Shown piece after piece: positions 8,486 to 17,392 of a DNA stretch of 50,927 nucleotides (the stretch's first letter is position 1; the number at the start of each line of letters is the position of its first letter). The notes under the pieces are model-generated. The model searched no databases. It saw nothing but the letters and a program-made list of their open reading frames with translations, and was not told where the DNA came from. The stretch comes from Nitrospinota bacterium (lineage in GTDB: Bacteria; 2-12-FULL-45-22; JACOWJ01), in NCBI GenBank assembly GCA_016176845.1, contig JACOWJ010000006.1, forward strand, positions 1 through 50,927, written 5' to 3'. Made by a program: the position numbers and the translations under genes.

Positions 8486-9034
8486 ATGAGAGAGCTAACC
8501 AAAAGAGAGTTCCTGGAGTTGAGTTTGAAGGGAGCGCTGATCTTGACGGCGGGCGGACTGGTGGACCTGCCGCGTCCCTCAGGGGCCCAGTCCATTCCGC
8601 CTTACCTCTCCCCCTCCGAACGGGGGGCCCTACGGGCCATGGCTGCTCGCCTGATTCCCCAGGATAGCGACCCAGGGTTCCTGGAGTTGGAGCTGGGGAG
8701 CCTGATGGAGACGATGATGCGGGTGACTCCCGAGACGAGGCCCCTGGTCCCCTTGGGCCTCAAGGGGCTGGACGAGTCCGCTCGGGCAATGTTTCACAAG
8801 GAATTCGTGGGCCTTGCCCCGGCTCAGCAGGACGAGATCCTGCGGGCCCTGGAGGGGGGGACGGCCTCGGGGGAGGCCTGGAAGGCCCTGCCCAGCTCGC
8901 GCTTTTTCCGGCTGGTGCGGATGTTCACCGTGGGGCTCTACTACTCCCATTCCACGGCACGGCGGATGATCGCTTACCCCGGACCGGGCCAGCCTCACGG
9001 CTACCCCGATTACGCGGACCTGAACTGGAGTTAG
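8486..9034 (+). CDS. Gluconate 2-dehydrogenase subunit 3 family protein
   Basis: 182 residues, resembling the small subunit 3 of membrane gluconate/sugar dehydrogenases, thought to help export or mature the GMC flavoprotein subunit. The N terminus (LTKREFLELSLKGALILTAGG) looks like a degenerate Tat signal with KR in place of RR, followed by a hydrophobic stretch. The body contains LSPSERGALRAMAARLIPQD and the C-terminal GLYYSHSTARRMIAYPGPGQPHGYPDY, typical of the family. The gene ends 21 bp before the GMC gene, the standard order. No cytochrome c subunit, the usual third partner, is found nearby. Confidence 0.8.
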   Translation: MRELTKREFLELSLKGALILTAGGLVDLPRPSGAQSIPPYLSPSERGALRAMAARLIPQDSDPGFLELELGSLMETMMRVTPETRPLVPLGLKGLDESARAMFHKEFVGLAPAQQDEILRALEGGTASGEAWKALPSSRFFRLVRMFTVGLYYSHSTARRMIAYPGPGQPHGYPDYADLNWS

Positions 9035-9055
9035 CTCATTCAAGGAGAAGACGCG

Positions 9056-10597
9056 ATGGCTGAAAAGGTCTACGACGTCCTGATCGTGGGGACGGGGGCG
9101 GCCGGCGGGGTGCTGGCCAAACAGCTGGCCGAGGGAGGCCTGTCGGTCCTGATCCTGGAGGGGGGCGGCCGCCTCGATCCCAAGACCGACTTCCGCAACG
9201 ACGAGCTCTTCATGGGCAAGCTCCACGGCTGGCCCTGGCCCATCGAGGGCCCCTGGGCCCCCATCACTTCCTATGGCCTGGGGGGCTCCATGCTCCATTA
9301 TGCAGGCTGGTCGGTTCGCTTCCACCCCAGCGACTTCCGGACCCGCAGTCGCGATGGGGTGGGGGATGACTGGCCCATGGAATGGAAGGATCTGGAGCCT
9401 TACTACCAAAAGGTGGAGGAGATGATCGGCGTGGCGGGCGCCAATGATAACCCCTTCGAGCCTCCCAAAGAGCCCTATCCCCTGCCTGCGCACAAACTCA
9501 ACCGCAATGCCCAGGTCGTTCGCCTGGGCGCCCAGAAGCTGGGCCTGAAGCTCCTCACGGCCCCGCTGGCCATCAACTCCATGCCCTACGATGGCCGCCC
9601 CCCTTGCAGCTACTGCGGCTTTTGCACCAACGGGTGCATGACCGGGGCCAAGGGGGAGTCGCTTGTCAGTTACATCCCCAAGGCTCTGGACAAAGGGGCC
9701 GAGCTGCGCCTCCAGGCCTTCGTCACCCGGGTGAACCTCGACAACGACGGCAAGGCCTCCGGGGTGTCCTACATCGATCAGCGGACCGGCCAGGAGGCCG
9801 AGGCCCGGGCCAAAGCGGTGGTGCTCGCGGCCAACGGCATCCAGAACCCCCGGCTCCTGCTCCACTCCACCTCGAACCGTTTTCCCCAGGGGTTGGCCAA
9901 CTCGAGCGGCCTGGTGGGCAAGTACCTGACCATCCACCTCAACCCGGGCGCCTGGGGGACCTTCGAGCGGCCGATTCAGTTCTACAAGGGGACTCAAGTG
10001 GGGGCCATGATCCAGGACTTCTACGAGACCGACCCTAAACGGGGCTTCGCCCGGGGCTACATCCTGGTAGCGGCCGGCTTTGGCCCCGTGGGGATGGCAA
10101 CCATCTCGGGCCTATGGGGAGAGGAGCTCAAGGGGCTCATGCGCCATTACGACCACGTAGCCGGATTTTGGAGCATGGGAGAGGACTTGCCCCAGGAGGG
10201 CAACGGCGTAACCCTGGATCCCCAACAGAAGGATGAGTTCGGGGTCCCCTTCCCCCGGATCACCTATCGTCATTCGGAGAACGACCTGGCTATGCGCCGC
10301 CACTTCCACCAGAAGGCCCGAGAGATCCTAGAGGCCGCCGGGGCCAGGAAGGTTTACGTAGATAAGAGCCAACAGGTTGCCATCCATTTCATCGGGACCA
10401 CCCGGATGGGCAAGGACCCCAAGAGCTCCGTGGTCAACTCCTTCGGCCAGGCCCACGAGGTCAAGAACCTCTTCCTGGCCGGCAGCAGCATTTTCGTCAC
10501 TTCCGCGCCGGCCCCGCCGACGCTGACCATCCAGGCCCTGTCCGCCCGAACGGCCGACTACATCCTGTCGGAGGGAAAGAAAGGGAACCTGGGATAG
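9056..10597 (+). CDS. GMC-family flavoprotein oxidoreductase (gluconate-dehydrogenase type)
   Basis: 513-residue FAD-dependent oxidoreductase related to the large subunit of gluconate/fructose/sorbitol dehydrogenases. The FAD-binding GTGAAGG motif is at residues 12-18, a Cys cluster CSYCGFCTNGC near residue 183 and the conserved HFIGTTRMG segment near residue 443. The C-terminal segment reads APAPPTLTIQALSARTADY, where relatives usually have NPTLTI; the Asn/His expected as the second active-site residue seems replaced by Pro, which may alter chemistry. No signal peptide is seen, consistent with export via the subunit 3 partner. Substrate unknown. RBS AAGGAG at 9041-9046 supports the start. 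Confidence 0.85.
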   Translation: MAEKVYDVLIVGTGAAGGVLAKQLAEGGLSVLILEGGGRLDPKTDFRNDELFMGKLHGWPWPIEGPWAPITSYGLGGSMLHYAGWSVRFHPSDFRTRSRDGVGDDWPMEWKDLEPYYQKVEEMIGVAGANDNPFEPPKEPYPLPAHKLNRNAQVVRLGAQKLGLKLLTAPLAINSMPYDGRPPCSYCGFCTNGCMTGAKGESLVSYIPKALDKGAELRLQAFVTRVNLDNDGKASGVSYIDQRTGQEAEARAKAVVLAANGIQNPRLLLHSTSNRFPQGLANSSGLVGKYLTIHLNPGAWGTFERPIQFYKGTQVGAMIQDFYETDPKRGFARGYILVAAGFGPVGMATISGLWGEELKGLMRHYDHVAGFWSMGEDLPQEGNGVTLDPQQKDEFGVPFPRITYRHSENDLAMRRHFHQKAREILEAAGARKVYVDKSQQVAIHFIGTTRMGKDPKSSVVNSFGQAHEVKNLFLAGSSIFVTSAPAPPTLTIQALSARTADYILSEGKKGNLG

Positions 10598-10613
10598 AAC
10601 CGGCGGGGCGATA

Positions 10614-10707
10614 AATTAGGGGACAGGGTACAGGGAACAGGGGACAGGGATGGGCTATCAGAGAAATGATGGCCCCTCCAAAAAGGAAATTCCTATATGA
10701 TCAAGTT
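10614..10707 (+). repeat. ACAGGGG heptad array with AAATTCCTATA tag
   Basis: AAATTAGGGGACAGGG followed by imperfect 7-bp repeats of ACAGGGG, then a small GGGC/GCCC stem and the tag AAGGAAATTCCTATATGATC. Same architecture as the element at 7149 but with a different unit sequence. Confidence 0.85.
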
Positions 10708-10752
10708 AGCTCATAAAAAATTAAGCTCCAGGCTCTCAGGAGAATTAGACCC

Positions 10753-11679
10753 ATGAGAAATCACCTTGCCTTTTGCCGTTTGTCTTCGTCCTCGGAGCAG
10801 CGAGGAGCGATCCGTCCGGTCCCCTTGATCCTGCTGATCCTGCTGGGCGCTGCCCTGGCAGGATGGGTGGGAGGGAATCCTTTGGGGGCAGGGCCCCTCC
10901 AGGGGCAGGCCCCTGGCGCCCTCTGCGAGATCCATCCCTTGGAGAAGGGAGAAGGGCAGGGGAGGGAACCCCTAAGGGGAAAGCCTTCTGCTCCCATCTC
11001 GCAACAAGAGGGGGCGGGCTGCCACTGGATGGTGGCGAGCGCAGAATCTACTCCCCATTCTCACCCTTCCGCCCAGGGATCTTCCTCGGCTCCACCCCCC
11101 GAATGGGAGGTCCTGGGACATTACGCCGAGGCCTGCAACTGTGAGGTGGGCTGCCCCTGTATTTACAAGTCCCCGGCCTCCCATGGGGAGTGTGAGGCCA
11201 CGTTGGCCTTCTCCATCACCAAGGGCCACTTGGGGGCCGTGGGTCTGTCGGGGCTCAATACGGTCGTGGTGGCGGAGGCTGCCAAGGGAGGGTTCGTTTC
11301 CTACTACCTGGACGACCGGGCCACCCCTCAGCAGCGGGAGGCCCTGGCCGGAATCTTTCGTGGGATTTTCGGGATCCTCTCCAAGAACGACCTGGGAATG
11401 AAGATCGTCCCCATCCGGATGGACGCCTCGAGCCAGGACTCCACCCGGCGGACCCGAGGGGTAACCATCCCGGACGTCCTGCTGCTAGAGGTGGAGAAGG
11501 TAATCGGCCTGGACGGGCAAGGGCCTACCGTGGTCCAGAATCCCGTCCACTCCATCAACGAGCTGCTGGTAGCCAAATCGAAGATCTATCGGTTCAAGGA
11601 CCATGGCAAGTCCTGGGAGTATACCGGCCGGAGCGGGTTCCACGGGGAGTTCTTCTTCTCCAGCCTTTACTTCAAGTAG
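10753..11679 (+). CDS. DUF1326 domain protein, exported (second copy, long linker)
   Basis: 308 residues. The C-terminal 190 residues are a paralogue of the first DUF1326 protein, with the same motif layout (HYAEACNCEVGCPC, later GEC, and GFHGEFFFSS at the end). The N terminus differs: a hydrophobic segment near residues 23-42 (signal or anchor) is followed by about 70 residues of Gly/Pro/Ser-rich linker before the domain starts near residue 122. The linker DNA is GC-rich and repetitive, so repeat expansion is possible. Identity between the two copies is moderate, so the duplication is not recent. It closes the DUF1326/GMC cassette. Confidence 0.82.
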   Translation: MRNHLAFCRLSSSSEQRGAIRPVPLILLILLGAALAGWVGGNPLGAGPLQGQAPGALCEIHPLEKGEGQGREPLRGKPSAPISQQEGAGCHWMVASAESTPHSHPSAQGSSSAPPPEWEVLGHYAEACNCEVGCPCIYKSPASHGECEATLAFSITKGHLGAVGLSGLNTVVVAEAAKGGFVSYYLDDRATPQQREALAGIFRGIFGILSKNDLGMKIVPIRMDASSQDSTRRTRGVTIPDVLLLEVEKVIGLDGQGPTVVQNPVHSINELLVAKSKIYRFKDHGKSWEYTGRSGFHGEFFFSSLYFK

Positions 11680-12096
11680 TTCGATTTCGGAGAGGCCAGG
11701 GATTAGAGGCTATACGACAAAGAAATTCCTCTGCGATGAAGTTTCAAAGGCCAGCGTCCGGGGTCGGAGGGAGGGAGCCGCTTCTGTCTCCCGAAGGCCG
11801 ACCCCTGACCCCTTTACGCCATAGTATACCGTTCCCGATGACCCACCGCGCCCGGCTGTCGAGTGCTGACCTGGGTGCCACGGTTCCCCTTGAAATCCCC
11901 CCCGCCCACGTGCTATTTTTTGTTGTCAGATCCGGCGCTCCAACAACGAGGAAGCCATCGATATTCCATGAAGCCCATACATAACCGCTATGAGGGAATT
12001 GATACGAAAATAGCCCCTCACCCCACCCCTCTCCCCCGAAGGGAGAGGGAGCCTCACAGGCCATTTTCATGGGCTTGGGTGTCCCAAGGGGCATGG
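11680..12096 (+). other. Intergenic region before gltX, repeat remnants only
   Basis: Holds a short relic of the heptad/tag element at 11697-11740 (AGGGATTAGAGG, then AAGAAATTCCTCTGCGATGA). An inverted repeat GTCCGGGGTCGG / CCGACCCCTGAC lies near 11757-11811 and a CCCCTCTCCC/GGGAGAGG stem near 12020-12050. I see no gene and no convincing promoter. Confidence 0.6.
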
Positions 12097-13569
12097 ATGA
12101 TTATTGCGTGGGCCCGATTCGCTCCCAGCCCCACGGGATACCTGCACCTGGGTGGGGTGCGGACGGCCCTGTTCAACTGGCTCTTCGCCCGGCACCATGG
12201 AGGAAAGCTCATCCTGCGAATCGAGGACACCGACCGGACCCGTTCCACCGAGGAGTACATCCAGGCCATCCTGGAAGGACTCCGCTGGCTGGGGATGGAT
12301 TGGGACGAGGGGCCTTTCCGGCAGACCGACCGGATGGAGCTTTACCGCCAGCATGCGGAGAAGCTGCTGGCCGAGGGCAAGGCCTATCCCTGTTATTGCC
12401 TGCCCGAGGAGCTGGAGGCCAAAAGGAAGGAAGCCATGCAGCGGGGGGAGGTCCCCAAATACGATGGCAAATGCCGCCAGGGGGTCCCGCCCGTCCCCGG
12501 CCGCCCGCCGGCGATCCGCTTCAAAACCCCTCACGAGGGGAAGACGGCCTTCGACGACCTGATCCATGGCCCCATCGAGGTGGACAACGCCCAGCTGGAT
12601 GACCTGATCATCGTCCGTTCCGACGGCACCCCCACCTACAACTTCAGCGTGGTGGTGGATGATGTCACCATGGAGATCACCCATGTGATCCGGGGGGATG
12701 ACCATATCGCCAACACGCCGCGCCAGATCCAACTCTATCGAGGATTGGGCTATCCCTTGCCCACCTTCACCCATATGCCGATGATCTTGGGCCCCGATCG
12801 GGCCCGGCTCAGCAAACGCCATGGGGCCGAATCCATCCTGGTCTACCGCCAGTGGGGATACCTCCCAGAGGCCATGGTCAATTACCTGGCCCGGCTGGGC
12901 TGGTCTTACGGCGACCAGGAGATCTTCTCCCTGGAGGAGATGGTGCGGCTTTTCGATATCCGCAAGGTGAACAAGTCCGCGGCAATCTTCAACCCGGAGA
13001 AGCTCCTCTGGCTCAACGGGTATTACATCCGGGCCTGCGACCGGGCGCGCCTGGCCGCCCTGCTGCAGGAACAGCTGCGGGCTGCCGGCCTCCTGTCAGC
13101 GGATGCGCAGGTCCATCCCGAGACCCTCCAGAAGATTGCCCATTGCCTGGCCGATCGGGCGAAGACCCTGGTGGAGATGGCCGAGCTGTCTCGGTATTTC
13201 CTGGTCGAGGAGATTCGCTATGACTATGTTCAGTCTTCTACGGAACTAAAGGTCGAGGAGACCCATGGTAACCCCCAGGCGGCCGAGAAGTTTCTGCAGC
13301 CGGAGGTGGTCCCCCTCTTCGAGGAGCTGATCGCGAAGCTGGAGGAGCTCCAGGAGCTCGATCAGGCCCGGGTCGAGGAGATTTTCACCTCCTTGACTGC
13401 CCCGAGGGGACTCAAGCTCGTCAAGCTGGCCCAGCCCGTCCGGGTAGCCCTCACCGGGACCACGGTAAGCCCCGGGCTGTTCGAGGTGATGTCCATCCTG
13501 GGCAAGGAGAAGGTGCTAAAGCGATTGAGGGCCGCCCTCTCCTACATCGGGAAACGCTCTTGCACTTAG
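12097..13569 (+). CDS. gltX: Glutamate--tRNA ligase
   Basis: Charges tRNA-Glu with glutamate in the cytoplasm; class I synthetase, 490 residues. The HIGH-type motif is in RFAPSPTGYLHLGG (residues about 6-19) and the KMSKS-type motif is LSKRHGA near residue 238. The zinc-region cysteines CYC and KCRQG are present near residues 98-130, and the C-terminal anticodon-binding domain is complete. I start at ATG 12097 (MIIAWARFAPSPTG), just after AAGGGGC, because the open frame upstream is repeat-rich DNA without family similarity. Confidence 0.93.
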   Translation: MIIAWARFAPSPTGYLHLGGVRTALFNWLFARHHGGKLILRIEDTDRTRSTEEYIQAILEGLRWLGMDWDEGPFRQTDRMELYRQHAEKLLAEGKAYPCYCLPEELEAKRKEAMQRGEVPKYDGKCRQGVPPVPGRPPAIRFKTPHEGKTAFDDLIHGPIEVDNAQLDDLIIVRSDGTPTYNFSVVVDDVTMEITHVIRGDDHIANTPRQIQLYRGLGYPLPTFTHMPMILGPDRARLSKRHGAESILVYRQWGYLPEAMVNYLARLGWSYGDQEIFSLEEMVRLFDIRKVNKSAAIFNPEKLLWLNGYYIRACDRARLAALLQEQLRAAGLLSADAQVHPETLQKIAHCLADRAKTLVEMAELSRYFLVEEIRYDYVQSSTELKVEETHGNPQAAEKFLQPEVVPLFEELIAKLEELQELDQARVEEIFTSLTAPRGLKLVKLAQPVRVALTGTTVSPGLFEVMSILGKEKVLKRLRAALSYIGKRSCT

Positions 13570-13613
13570 AGCTCTTTCTCTTTACCCTGGACCCATGAAG
13601 TGGTAGGACAGCA

Positions 13614-14765
13614 ATGGTGTTATTATTGAGAGATATCCTGTACGAGATCGCGAGGGTCTTCAACGATACGGCGGTCTATATCCTGTTTGGATTTCTAATC
13701 GCGGGACTGCTCAAATTCGTGCTCTCCCCCGAACGGATCCGAAAGTACATGGGCCAACGAGACACCCGATCCGTCCTGTATGCCTCCCTGTTGGGCATCC
13801 CTTTGCCCCTTTGCTCCTGCGGGGTCCTGCCCACGGCCCTCTCCCTGAAGAAGGAGGGGGCTGCCAGGGGCTCTACGGTCTCCTTCCTCATTTCTACGCC
13901 GGAGACGGGGATGGATTCCATCTCGGTCACGTATGGCCTGATGGACCCTCTGATGGCCGCCTTCCGCCCGCTGGCGGCCTTCTCCACCGCGATCACGGCG
14001 GGCATCCTGTCCAATGTCCTGGACGGGAAACCGGAGGTCGAGGAACACCCCCACGCGGACTGTAGTTGCCATGCCATGCCGATCAACTCCAGCAACGGCC
14101 AAGGGCATCAAGGACCCGGACCGAACGGCCAGCCGATCTGCTGTCCCGCCTGTGCCCGCCCGGATTTGAGCCTGAAGGAGAAGACGAAATTGCTCTTCCG
14201 TTACTCTTTCCAGGAGTTGGTCGATGAGATCGCCGGCTGGCTGATGGCCAGCCTATGGATTGCCGGCCTGATCTCGGCCCTGATCCCCGACGCCTTCGTT
14301 CGAGAATACCTGGGCAGCGGGATGGGCTCGATGCTCATCATGGCGGCGGTGGGAGCGCCCCTGTACATGTGCGCCACCTCGTCCACCCCGATCGCCGCCG
14401 CGCTGGTTCTGAAAGGTCTCAACCCGGGGGCCGCCCTGGTCTTCCTGCTGACGGGGCCAGCCACCAATGCCGGCGCTCTGGCGATGATCGCCCGGTTCCT
14501 GGGGGGAAGGACGGCCGCCATCTACTTAGGCAGCATCATCCTGATGAGCCTGTTTTTCGGGCTGCTGATCAACCAGGTTTACGCCTTCCTGGGATGGAAT
14601 CCCATGGCGACCATGGGTCAGGCCACGGAATGGTTGCCCGGGCCCGTAAAGCTGGCAAGCTCGTTCGTTCTGGCACTCTTGCTCTTGGGAAGCCTGAGGC
14701 GGACGGGAGGGCGGAGCTTCTGGAGGGCTTATAGGAGAGTGGTATGGCGAAAAGGTCGGCGCTAG
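13614..14765 (+). CDS. SO_0444/ArsP-like permease, putative Cu/Zn transporter
   Basis: 383-residue inner-membrane permease of the DUF318/ArsP_1 group, close to the SO_0444-type proteins annotated as Cu/Zn efflux. Two homologous membrane halves carry the family signatures: GIPLPLCSCGVLPTALSLKKEGAARG (split here around residues 62-87) and PLYMCATSSTPIAAALVLKG near residue 252. The central loop (about 140-185) is His/Cys-rich with HPHADCSCH and ICCPACARP, a likely metal-binding hinge. It overlaps znuA by 22 bp and so is co-transcribed with a zinc importer, an unexpected pairing for an exporter. Direction of transport and metal cannot be told from sequence. Confidence 0.82.
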   Translation: MVLLLRDILYEIARVFNDTAVYILFGFLIAGLLKFVLSPERIRKYMGQRDTRSVLYASLLGIPLPLCSCGVLPTALSLKKEGAARGSTVSFLISTPETGMDSISVTYGLMDPLMAAFRPLAAFSTAITAGILSNVLDGKPEVEEHPHADCSCHAMPINSSNGQGHQGPGPNGQPICCPACARPDLSLKEKTKLLFRYSFQELVDEIAGWLMASLWIAGLISALIPDAFVREYLGSGMGSMLIMAAVGAPLYMCATSSTPIAAALVLKGLNPGAALVFLLTGPATNAGALAMIARFLGGRTAAIYLGSIILMSLFFGLLINQVYAFLGWNPMATMGQATEWLPGPVKLASSFVLALLLLGSLRRTGGRSFWRAYRRVVWRKGRR

Positions 14766-15697
14766 TCCTGGCGCCTTTCCTGTGCTGGCTCCTCTGTACG
14801 ATGGCCGTCCAGGAGGCGGGGGCTGGAAGGCCAGGCTCTATCGGGGGAAGCGCGGGTGCGGACGGCGGGAGGGCGCGGCTGGTTGTGGTCGCCAGCATCT
14901 TCCCCCTGGCCGACCTGGTCAGGCAGATCGGAGGAGAGCAGGTGGAAGTGGAGACGCTGCTCCCCCCGGGGGCCAGCCCTCACACCTTCGAGCCCACACC
15001 CCGTCAGGTCCAAAGGTTTTCCCGGGCCCAGGTCTTCGCCCGGATCGGGGCCGGCCTGGAGCTTTGGGCAGAGAAGCTGTTGGGAAGCCGGAAGCCGAGC
15101 CCTCGGGTCATGACCGCCGCGGAGGGGATCCCGTTATTCAAGGGCACCGAGGGAGTCGATCCGCACCAGAGCTTCGGCGATCCCCATATCTGGCTGGATC
15201 CGGTCCTGGTCCGCACCGCGATCCTGCCCCGTATCGTGGAAACGCTGGGGGCAGCCGCCCCCCAGCACGTGGCGACCTTTCGGGAGCGCGCCCGTCGCTA
15301 CTCCGTCGAGCTGGAGCAACTGGACCGGCAGATCCGAGAACGGGTCTCTCATTGGCAGGGACGGAAATTCATCGTCTTCCATTCCGCGTGGCGCTATTTT
15401 GGCAGGCGCTATGGCCTCCAACAGATATCGGCCATCGTGGAGTCCCCCGGCAAGGAGCCCTCGGCCAGGGATATTGCCCATTTGGTGGATGTGGCCCGAG
15501 CTCATGGCGTTCACGTCATCTTTTGCGAACCGCAATTTAACCCCAAGCCGGCCCAGGTGATTGCCCAGGAGATGAAAGGCAGGGTCCTCACCCTGGACCC
15601 CTTGGGAGGAGAAGGGCTGCCGGGACGGAATACGTACATTGGCCTGATGAATTATAACCTGAGAGCCTTGGAAGCAGGGCTGAAGGTCTCAGGGTAA
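14744..15697 (+). CDS. znuA: Zinc ABC transporter substrate-binding protein
   Basis: Periplasmic metal-binding protein that captures Zn(II) (or Mn(II)) for ZnuBC; 317 residues with an N-terminal signal peptide (cleavage near AVQEAGA). The cluster A-I metal ligands are readable: His in GASPHTFEPTP, His in FGDPHIWLDP, His in FHSAWRYF and an acidic residue in TLDPLGG. The His-rich flexible loop of many ZnuA proteins is reduced to a short DPHQSFGDPH segment. The start overlaps the permease gene by 22 bp. ZnuC and ZnuB follow directly. Confidence 0.88.
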   Translation: MAKRSALVLAPFLCWLLCTMAVQEAGAGRPGSIGGSAGADGGRARLVVVASIFPLADLVRQIGGEQVEVETLLPPGASPHTFEPTPRQVQRFSRAQVFARIGAGLELWAEKLLGSRKPSPRVMTAAEGIPLFKGTEGVDPHQSFGDPHIWLDPVLVRTAILPRIVETLGAAAPQHVATFRERARRYSVELEQLDRQIRERVSHWQGRKFIVFHSAWRYFGRRYGLQQISAIVESPGKEPSARDIAHLVDVARAHGVHVIFCEPQFNPKPAQVIAQEMKGRVLTLDPLGGEGLPGRNTYIGLMNYNLRALEAGLKVSG

Positions 15698-15711
15698 CGA
15701 AGGAGATCCCC

Positions 15712-16491
15712 CTGAAAGGGAACGCTTATCCCCTTAACAACCGCCCCGTGGTGGAACTGCGGGATGTCTGGGTCTCCCTCCATAGGAGATCCGTATTGGA
15801 GGGCATCAGTTTTTCCGTGGGCGAAGGGAAGTTCGTCGGGGTCATCGGTCCCAACGGGGCCGGCAAGACCTCCCTGCTGAAGGCGGTCCTGGGGCTGATT
15901 AAGCCGGACCGGGGGGAGGTCTTCGTCTTCGGGACCCCTCCGTCAGGGCTGGGGAAGAAGGCCCATCATATCGGCTACGTCCCGCAGAAGAGCCGCTTTG
16001 ACCCCCGTTTCCCCATCTCGGTATACGATGTGGTCATGATGGGAAGGGTCTGCTGCATTGGGCTGTTCCGATTCCCCGGGAAAAGGGATCGGGAGCTGGT
16101 GGCAGAAAGCCTCAAGCGGGTCGGGCTGGAAGGCTACGAGCACCGGCCCATCGGAGAGCTCTCGGGTGGAGAGCAGCAGCGGGCCTTCCTGGCCAGGGCC
16201 CTATGCAGCCAGACCCGGCTGCTGATCCTGGACGAGCCTACCACCGCCCTGGACATGCCGGCCCGACAGGAGTTCTATCGACTGCTGAAAGAGCTAAAAG
16301 ATGAAATGGGGCTCACGGTGATCATGGTCTGCCACGATCTGCAATCCCTGGCCGTCCATTCGGATGAGCTGATCTGTATCAACCGCACCATGCACCTGCA
16401 CGGCCGTCCCCAGGAGGTCTTGAAGAGCACCCACCTGCTGGAGGCCTATCATTGCGAGTTCGATTTCCTGTCGCAGGTGAAGGAGTGCTAA
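15712..16491 (+). CDS. znuC: Zinc ABC transporter ATP-binding protein, probable CTG start
   Basis: ATPase of the Znu importer. Walker A is GPNGAGKTS, the signature is LSGGEQQRAFLARAL and Walker B is LLILDEPTTALD. The first conventional start in frame is GTG at 15748 (MVELRDVW), which has no ribosome site. A strong AAGGAG at 15700-15705 instead sits 6 nt before an in-frame CTG at 15712, giving MKGNAYPLNNRPVVELRDVW, so CTG initiation is likely. With that start the protein is about 259 residues. It lies 14 bp after znuA. Confidence 0.88.
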   Translation: MKGNAYPLNNRPVVELRDVWVSLHRRSVLEGISFSVGEGKFVGVIGPNGAGKTSLLKAVLGLIKPDRGEVFVFGTPPSGLGKKAHHIGYVPQKSRFDPRFPISVYDVVMMGRVCCIGLFRFPGKRDRELVAESLKRVGLEGYEHRPIGELSGGEQQRAFLARALCSQTRLLILDEPTTALDMPARQEFYRLLKELKDEMGLTVIMVCHDLQSLAVHSDELICINRTMHLHGRPQEVLKSTHLLEAYHCEFDFLSQVKEC

Positions 16492-16547
16492 AAACGAGCT
16501 CGAAGCCTTTCGTACTCCTAAACTTTGAGCGATGAGCGATGAGCTAA

Positions 16548-17384
16548 ATGATGGAAATCCTCTCTTACGACTTCATGCAACGGGCCCTGATGGCGGGAAT
16601 CATGGTGAGCCTCCTGTGCTCCTTCATCGCCTTCTTTGTGATCCTGAGGCGGCTGGCCTTCATCGGCGTGGGGATCTCTCATTCGGCCTTCGGAGGCGTT
16701 GCTATGGGGGTGGTGATGGGCATCAATCCCATCTTCACGGCGGCCCTTTTCTCCATCCTGGTCGCCTGGCTGATCGGGGTGGTCAGTAAAAAGGGGCAGA
16801 TCCACGAGGATGCTGCCATCGGCATCTTCTTCTCGGCGGCCATGGCCCTGGGGGTGGCCTTGATCAGCCTTTCCCACAGTTACAACATCGACCTCTTCGG
16901 CTACCTCTTCGGGAATATCCTCTCGGTCAGCGTGGAAGACCTGTGGACCGTGGGGATCCTGGGGGCTATCACCCTCCTGACGCTGATCCTCTTCTTCAAG
17001 GAGCTGCTTTTCATCAGCTTCGATGAAGAGGTGGCGCGGGTGAGCGGCCTCCCCGTCGAGCTCCTCAACTACCTGCTGTTGATCCTGATGGCACTGACCA
17101 TTGTGGTCTCCATCAAGGTGGTAGGCCTGGTCCTGGCCTCTGCCCTGCTGGTGATCCCCGCGGCCACCGGCTACCAGCTGGCCCGGAACTACCGGCTCAT
17201 GCTGGCCATCTCTCTGCTGTGCGGGGTCTCCTCTTCGATTCTGGGCCTGTGGCTCTCCTACCAATATGACCTCGCCTCGGGGGCCACCATCGTCCTCTGC
17301 TCCACGCTCTTCTTCTTCCTCTCCATGATCTTCTCTCCCCGTCAGAAGTTGATCGGCCGGCTGATCCGATCGCGGCTCGGTTGA
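16548..17384 (+). CDS. znuB: Zinc ABC transporter permease
   Basis: ABC-3 family integral membrane permease of the Znu/Mnt type, 278 residues with about eight hydrophobic helices. The family segment RRLAFIGVGISHSAFGGVAMG is present near residues 34-54 (read in two parts) and KVVGLVLASALLVIPAATGYQLA near 190-212. It receives metal from ZnuA and couples to ZnuC. The 56-bp gap after znuC carries GAGCGAT repeated in tandem. ATG 16548 and ATG 16551 are both possible starts. Confidence 0.88.
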   Translation: MMEILSYDFMQRALMAGIMVSLLCSFIAFFVILRRLAFIGVGISHSAFGGVAMGVVMGINPIFTAALFSILVAWLIGVVSKKGQIHEDAAIGIFFSAAMALGVALISLSHSYNIDLFGYLFGNILSVSVEDLWTVGILGAITLLTLILFFKELLFISFDEEVARVSGLPVELLNYLLLILMALTIVVSIKVVGLVLASALLVIPAATGYQLARNYRLMLAISLLCGVSSSILGLWLSYQYDLASGATIVLCSTLFFFLSMIFSPRQKLIGRLIRSRLG

Positions 17385-17392
17385 GGGCCGCC

